The translations under genes were made by a program, and so were the position numbers. A DNA stretch of 64,000 nucleotides from JADGRF01 sp035274465 (lineage in GTDB: Bacteria > Myxococcota_A > Polyangia > Polyangiales > JAFGIB01): NCBI GenBank assembly GCA_035274465.1, contig DATEOF010000190.1, positions 62,001 to 126,000 of the forward strand. Reading direction: 5' to 3'. The first letter of the stretch is position 1. Each line of letters begins with the position of its first letter. The notes beneath the pieces are model-generated. The model was given only the letters and a program-made list of their open reading frames with translations, did no database searches and was not told the origin of the DNA. Below, piece after piece: positions 59,889 through 64,000 of this stretch.

Positions 59889-61322
59889 ATGGAGAGACAT
59901 CCAAGCAAACAACACCTGCTGTCGCGTCGCCACTTCGGTCAGGTGGTGGTCGGGGGATCGTTGATCGCCGGCATCGACGCGTCCAGCCGCCCATGGGCCG
60001 CGAGCGCGGCGGGCACCCCTTCTTTGGCCGGCACGCTGCGCACGGACGAAGAGACGCTGGTGGCATACGCCGGAGACCATGGCAATCTGATTCACAAGCG
60101 CCCCCGCGCAGTGTTCTCGCCCTCGTCGGTCGAAGACCTCGCGTCGATCGTGAAGTATGCGCGGCGTCATGGGCTGCGGATCGCCGCGCGTGGTCAAGGG
60201 CACCAGCCGTTTGGTCAGGCGCAAGTGAATGATGGCATCGTCGTCGACGTGAGCACGCTGCGCAGCGTGGATTCCGTCTCGGGCGATCAAGTCGTGGTCG
60301 ACGCGGGCGCGGAGTGGGGCAGCGTCTTGTCCGCAGCGCTGGTTGCCCACCGCGCACCGCCGGTGTTGCCGAATTACCTCGAGCTGACGGTGGGCGGCAC
60401 CCTATCGATCGGCGGCGTCGGCATTGCAACGGTTCGCCACGGCGCTCAAGTCGATCAAGTGAGCGAGCTGCAAGTTGTGACCGGGACGGGCGACCTGGTG
60501 TGGTGTTCCGATCGAGAACAGGTTGACCTGTTCCACGCTGCACTCGCCGGTCAGGGTCAGTGCGGCATCGTTGCGCGGGTCGTGCAGCGACTCGTGGCCG
60601 CGTCGCCGCGCGTGCGCGAGTACACCTTCGCATACGCAGATCTCCCGACCCTGCTCCAGGATCAGCGCGCGTCCTTGCTGAGTCGTCGCTGCGACGGATT
60701 GGTCGCGATGATCGTGGCGACGCCGAACGGTTGGCAGTACCAGCTCCAAACCGCGCGAATGCATGCGCCCCCGGATGTTCCGAACGACGCCGGCTTCACG
60801 GCCGAGAGCGCGGCTGCTTCCGTGCAAACGCGCGATCTGGGCTACGAGGAGTACATGAACACGACGCTGTACGTCGAGACGCCCGGCGCCCACGTCGATG
60901 TTGGGCTGCTCATCCCGGAACCTGCGGCAGTCAGCTTCCTCAACGAAGCGCTGCCACGGCTGAATGCGACCGATCTCGGTGCAGCGCTTGCGATGCGCGT
61001 GTTCGTTTGGGATCGCGAAGTCTTCACGCGGCCGTTGTTCCGACTGCCGGACAGCGAGCGTTGTGTGTACGTTGCGATCCTGCGCGCTCCCGCGACTGAA
61101 CCCGAAGCGGCGGCACGCGCGCTGGCGGGCAACCGCAGCTTGTTCGAGGCTGCCCGGCGCCTCGGTGGCACGCTATATCCGTTCGGCGCGCTCGAGTTGA
61201 CTCGCCGTGACTGGCAGCGCCACTACGCGGAGCAATGGCCGGCGCTCGCCCACGCGAAGCGCCGCTACGATCCGTCCAACGTCTTCGCTTCGGGGCCGGA
61301 TTTGTTCGCACGGACAGGCTGA
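59889..61322 (+). CDS. Cytokinin-dehydrogenase-like FAD oxidoreductase, Tat-exported
   Basis: FAD enzyme of 477 residues. The N-terminus has a twin-arginine signal (SRRHFGQVVVGGSLIAG), implying export of a folded, flavin-loaded protein. Residues about 70-240 are the FAD_binding_4 domain with His105 in GQGHQPFGQAQ, matching the covalent flavin-attachment motif GRGHS-x-GQ of cytokinin dehydrogenases; LPNYLELTVGGTLSIGGVG, VSELQVVTGTGD and GQGQCGIVARVV are also CKX-like. The C-terminal domain ends KRRYDPSNVFASG, as in the family. AAGGAG precedes the ATG. Divergent from LysR. The actual substrate could be another amine or alcohol. Confidence 0.83.
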   Translation: MERHPSKQHLLSRRHFGQVVVGGSLIAGIDASSRPWAASAAGTPSLAGTLRTDEETLVAYAGDHGNLIHKRPRAVFSPSSVEDLASIVKYARRHGLRIAARGQGHQPFGQAQVNDGIVVDVSTLRSVDSVSGDQVVVDAGAEWGSVLSAALVAHRAPPVLPNYLELTVGGTLSIGGVGIATVRHGAQVDQVSELQVVTGTGDLVWCSDREQVDLFHAALAGQGQCGIVARVVQRLVAASPRVREYTFAYADLPTLLQDQRASLLSRRCDGLVAMIVATPNGWQYQLQTARMHAPPDVPNDAGFTAESAAASVQTRDLGYEEYMNTTLYVETPGAHVDVGLLIPEPAAVSFLNEALPRLNATDLGAALAMRVFVWDREVFTRPLFRLPDSERCVYVAILRAPATEPEAAARALAGNRSLFEAARRLGGTLYPFGALELTRRDWQRHYAEQWPALAHAKRRYDPSNVFASGPDLFARTG

Positions 61323-61671
61323 AGGATCAGGTGCAAGATGCAAAGCCCGTCGACCCTCGCGCGCCACGCATCGAGCTCGTTCCGTGCTTACTCCCGCCCA
61401 GTCCAATTTCTCCGCCCTGTTCGCTCGTGACAGACCAGGTCGCTCACTCCCACACAAGCTGCGCTACCTGGCCGCTCAGAGCAGCCGCGCAGGCTTGGCT
61501 GCACAGGAAGTCCTAACAACTTCTGTCATGTGATATAACACTCGTGGCAACGCGCTCCACACCTGATGCAGTTCGCAAAACCAAGCGCATTTCGACCGCG
61601 ATTGCGGCGACAGGTTTTCGCGAACGATAGACACGGCGTGTTGAGGTGCATACCTTCACGGGAGATGTTGT
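61323..61671. other. Intergenic region without a supported gene
   Basis: About 350 bases. Open frames here lack ribosome sites and family lettering. The segment 61500-61570 is AT-richer (around GTGATATAACACTCG) and probably holds the promoter of the downstream lipoprotein gene, but no exact motif can be named. Confidence 0.5.
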
Positions 61672-63465
61672 ATGACGAGTAGCACATGGACCTCGATGCG
61701 ACTTGGTCGAGCGAGCTATTGGATGGCGGCGGTATTCGCGACCATGTTGTTCGCTGGTTGTGACTCGGTGACCTCGACGCGACCGTCGCGCGAGCCAGGG
61801 TTTCTCCGGCTCGCGCTCACGCTCGCGGACAAAGTTGCGATCGACACCATCAGCTTCACCATCGACGGCCCGGGAGATTTCGAGAAATCCGGCTCGATCG
61901 CGGTCCCTGCAGACGACGCAACATTCAAGACCACGGTCGATGACCTGCCGGTCGGAGCTGCCTACCAGATCCGAATCGCGGCTGAGCCAGCCGATCGTTC
62001 GACCTCGTGTGCAGGCACGGCCTCGTTCGATATCAGCGCCGGATCGACCACGAGCGTAAGCGTTCGAATCCGCTGTCGTGGAGTCAAGCGAGTGGGCAGC
62101 GTCATCGTCGACGGGGTCTTCAACATTTGCCCGGTCGTGAACGCCGTGACAGCGGTGGCCACGGGGACGGGCACAGGCTTCACGCTCACGGCAATTGGCG
62201 TGGACGACGACGCGTCACCCGACCCGATCAGCTACCGGTGGTCCGCCTCCGCCGGGGAGCTGTCGAGCGCGAACACGGCCAATGCCACCCTCTCCTGCCC
62301 GTCAGAGGGCGGCGACCTCCAGGTCTCACTCGAGGTGTCAGACGGTGACTGTGGTGAGACTGTGACTGTCGCTCGTCTGACCTGCGAGAGCGCAGGCGGG
62401 ACGGCCGGGATGGCGGCTGCCGGCTCCGGTGGAGCGGGTGGCGACACCGGTCCGATCGCCGGCCAGGCGGGTCAGGGCGCAGATGCGCGCAGCCAGCCTA
62501 TCGCAGAGGGAGAAGACGCGCTCATCGCCGCCTATCCTGCGAGCTCGGGCATCATCGTGGTGAGTGACTCCGGCGTACGGCTGTTCGACCGCACCGGCGT
62601 CGAGATCGCTCACTGGGACGCGCCGCGACTCTTGAAGTCGGCAGCTTTCGACGGCGAGATACTGGGTGTTGCGGACGGCGCAATTCTCACCGGTCTCAAC
62701 CTGATGTTGATGCCCGTCTCATCCGTCCAGCTGATCGAATCGTGCCACTCAGCCGTGCTGCTGAGCCGACACCGGTTCATCTGCGGACCTGGGAACGATT
62801 GGGGCCGCATCTTCTATACGTATGATCTCGCGGCCGGAGCGCTGCTGGCCAGGTCCAGCATGTACACCTACAACGGGCTCCCGATGCGCCGCATCCCGGG
62901 GTCCGACAGCTTCGTCGCGGTGTCCACCGACTCCAGCCCTTCCGACTACCATCTTTACAAGCTGGGAGCAGACGATGTGATCGTGTATGTGGGCGAGTCT
63001 CCGTACCACGGCGACTTTTCTGTCACGGGGACATATGCCTTCGACGGAGCGCCGCCCACCCACCTGATCACGCCCACTGGACTGTTGCTGTCGTTCGCAT
63101 CGCCCGGATGCGCACCCGGGCAGTCGACAGCGTACACGGACTGCTTCGTCAAGGACGGCGCACTCGGCACCTTGACTGGTAATCAGAGCTTCATCGCGAT
63201 GACCAATGAAGGCGGGACCTTGTACGGTCTCGTGAACAATCGAGTCGGCAGCGATCCCGCTCCGAGCTACCTGCTTCAAAGCATCGACGTCGCCACACGA
63301 ACGCTAAAAACAGAATCGGTACACGCTCTGGCGACGACGTACGTGTCGGTGATGGCTTTCGATGCTGTTTCAGGTCGAGTTCTGCTCGGCTATCCAGTGC
63401 AGTCAGGCGACGCTTGGGCGCCGGTCGTGCACGGCTATCGCGTGGAGCTACGGACGCTGGATTGA
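61672..63465 (+). CDS. Large secreted lipoprotein with Ig-like and propeller regions
   Basis: A 597-residue protein with a lipobox (MAAVFATMLFAGC), a region to about 240 with repeated strands (VDDLPVGAAYQIRIAAEP, ISAGSTTSVSVRIRC, ATGTGTGFTLTAIGVDDDASPDPISYRWSA), as in Ig-like or PKD folds, a short Gly/Ala linker at 245-265, then a C-terminal half (about 275-597) with six-fold repeated strands that look like a beta-propeller (IIVVSDSGVRLFDRTG, LYKLGADDVIVYVGE). Cell-surface location is expected. No enzymatic motif was found. Alternative start Met nine codons in. Confidence 0.8.
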   Translation: MTSSTWTSMRLGRASYWMAAVFATMLFAGCDSVTSTRPSREPGFLRLALTLADKVAIDTISFTIDGPGDFEKSGSIAVPADDATFKTTVDDLPVGAAYQIRIAAEPADRSTSCAGTASFDISAGSTTSVSVRIRCRGVKRVGSVIVDGVFNICPVVNAVTAVATGTGTGFTLTAIGVDDDASPDPISYRWSASAGELSSANTANATLSCPSEGGDLQVSLEVSDGDCGETVTVARLTCESAGGTAGMAAAGSGGAGGDTGPIAGQAGQGADARSQPIAEGEDALIAAYPASSGIIVVSDSGVRLFDRTGVEIAHWDAPRLLKSAAFDGEILGVADGAILTGLNLMLMPVSSVQLIESCHSAVLLSRHRFICGPGNDWGRIFYTYDLAAGALLARSSMYTYNGLPMRRIPGSDSFVAVSTDSSPSDYHLYKLGADDVIVYVGESPYHGDFSVTGTYAFDGAPPTHLITPTGLLLSFASPGCAPGQSTAYTDCFVKDGALGTLTGNQSFIAMTNEGGTLYGLVNNRVGSDPAPSYLLQSIDVATRTLKTESVHALATTYVSVMAFDAVSGRVLLGYPVQSGDAWAPVVHGYRVELRTLD

Positions 63466-63514
63466 GCTGCGCAAACTGAGGCTGCGGTGGATGTCGCGCG
63501 CGTCGCTGTTCCGC

Positions 63515-64000
63515 TCATGGCGGCAGTGCCCATGCCGCGCGCTCCTCTTCTGCCAGCTCAGGGGTGACGACACGGCCTTCGGCAGCGGACCGAAGCGCTG
63601 CATCGAGGACAGCCATGCACGTGCAAGCCTGCGCCGGTGGCACGGGGTTCGGTGCGCGGCCGTGGATGGCGTCACGCAGACTTCGGTAGTACTCCCGCTG
63701 ATCTCCCGGAAGCGCCGGCAGCGTGCGCGCATGCCCCGTGGCACCGTCGTGCAACACGGCTGGATCAGGATCGCTTCCCCAGCTGGTCGCGCCCGGCAGC
63801 ATACCTCCGCGGAGCTGTTCCTCTTGAATGTCCATCTTCTGCTTGACGAGGCTCGCGCGCTCGCCGTGGACGACGAAGCGCGCAGTCCCACCGGAAACCA
63901 GCATGCTCGCCCCGAGCGTTACGACACGTTCACTGTACCGCAGCACGACCTGCACGAAGTCCGTGCTCTGCCCGCCTGCGCGCTGCTGCGCGAGCGTCGC
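63515..64000 (-). CDS. Gfo/Idh/MocA family oxidoreductase, C-terminal part (runs off the right edge)
   Basis: The frame continues beyond the right window edge, so only the C-terminal 160 residues are visible. QVVLRYSERVVTLGASML, RFVVHGERASLVKQKMDIQEEQL, LPGDQREYYRSLRDAIHGR and NPVPPAQA match the C-terminal domain of YdgJ/scyllo-inositol dehydrogenase-type enzymes of the Gfo/Idh/MocA family, NAD(P)-dependent enzymes on sugars or inositols. The Rossmann half is outside the window. Convergent with the lipoprotein gene. Confidence 0.85.
   Translation of the reverse strand, partial: ATLAQQRAGGQSTDFVQVVLRYSERVVTLGASMLVSGGTARFVVHGERASLVKQKMDIQEEQLRGGMLPGATSWGSDPDPAVLHDGATGHARTLPALPGDQREYYRSLRDAIHGRAPNPVPPAQACTCMAVLDAALRSAAEGRVVTPELAEEERAAWALPP

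Overview
The window looks like a chromosomal segment from a myxobacterium, most likely of the Sorangium/Polyangiales type. The support is high GC throughout, third-codon-position GC that creates many shadow reading frames, an unusual density of secreted lipoproteins (many with Gly/Ala/Ser-rich linkers after the lipobox), a sorting tail resembling MYXO-CTERM, a very large Ser/Thr kinase fused to an ATPase, a WD40 protein, and DUF4423/TIGR02147 and DUF3175 family proteins. The exact genus cannot be read from the sequence.

Layout. 0-9 kb: small regulator/enzyme units (NmrA-like reductase with a divergent LysR gene, a TIGR02147 regulator, a lipoprotein, a beta-propeller, a GST, DUF1993, a MerR regulator with a Spy/CpxP-like lipoprotein, ArsC). 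9-13.4 kb: a WD40 protein, then an ethylene-receptor-like histidine kinase overlapping a single-domain response regulator. 13.3-19.4 kb: an RNA-repair island, with rtcA and rtcB facing rtcR across a sigma54 promoter and a candidate activator site, then a slipin gene whose upstream region holds structured RNA elements. One of these is a complete tRNA-like cloverleaf. Another is a circularly permuted tRNA fold that resembles the tRNA-mimic module of YrlA-type Y RNAs. 19.6-38.6 kb: envelope proteins, regulators, a 1348-residue kinase/ATPase, an Lnt-like amidase and a copper monooxygenase-like protein. 38.6-52.9 kb: MarR/tautomerase, HxlR/haloperoxidase, an LPMO-like protein, a Rieske oxygenase, a LytS/LytTR pair, DoxX-TetR and an SDR. 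52.9-58 kb: an eroding accessory stretch with several broken or shortened genes around an O-methyltransferase and an ECF sigma/NrsF pair. 58-64 kb: cytochrome c, LysR with a divergent cytokinin-dehydrogenase-like enzyme, a large lipoprotein, and a truncated Gfo/Idh/MocA gene running off the right edge.

How the genes work together. The clearest system is the RNA-repair island: RtcR (CARF plus sigma54 activator) should sense damaged RNA and drive rtcBA from the -24/-12 promoter between them, while RtcB and RtcA rejoin or reset RNA ends. The neighbouring slipin and tRNA-like RNAs are plausible partners. Elsewhere the recurring theme is local control: a regulator beside, or divergent from, its likely target (LysR/NmrA, MerR/Spy-like, MarR/tautomerase, HxlR/haloperoxidase, DoxX-TetR, LysR/CKX), often with a visible dyad operator. 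Two genes belong to families best known from plant hormone biology (ethylene receptor, cytokinin dehydrogenase).
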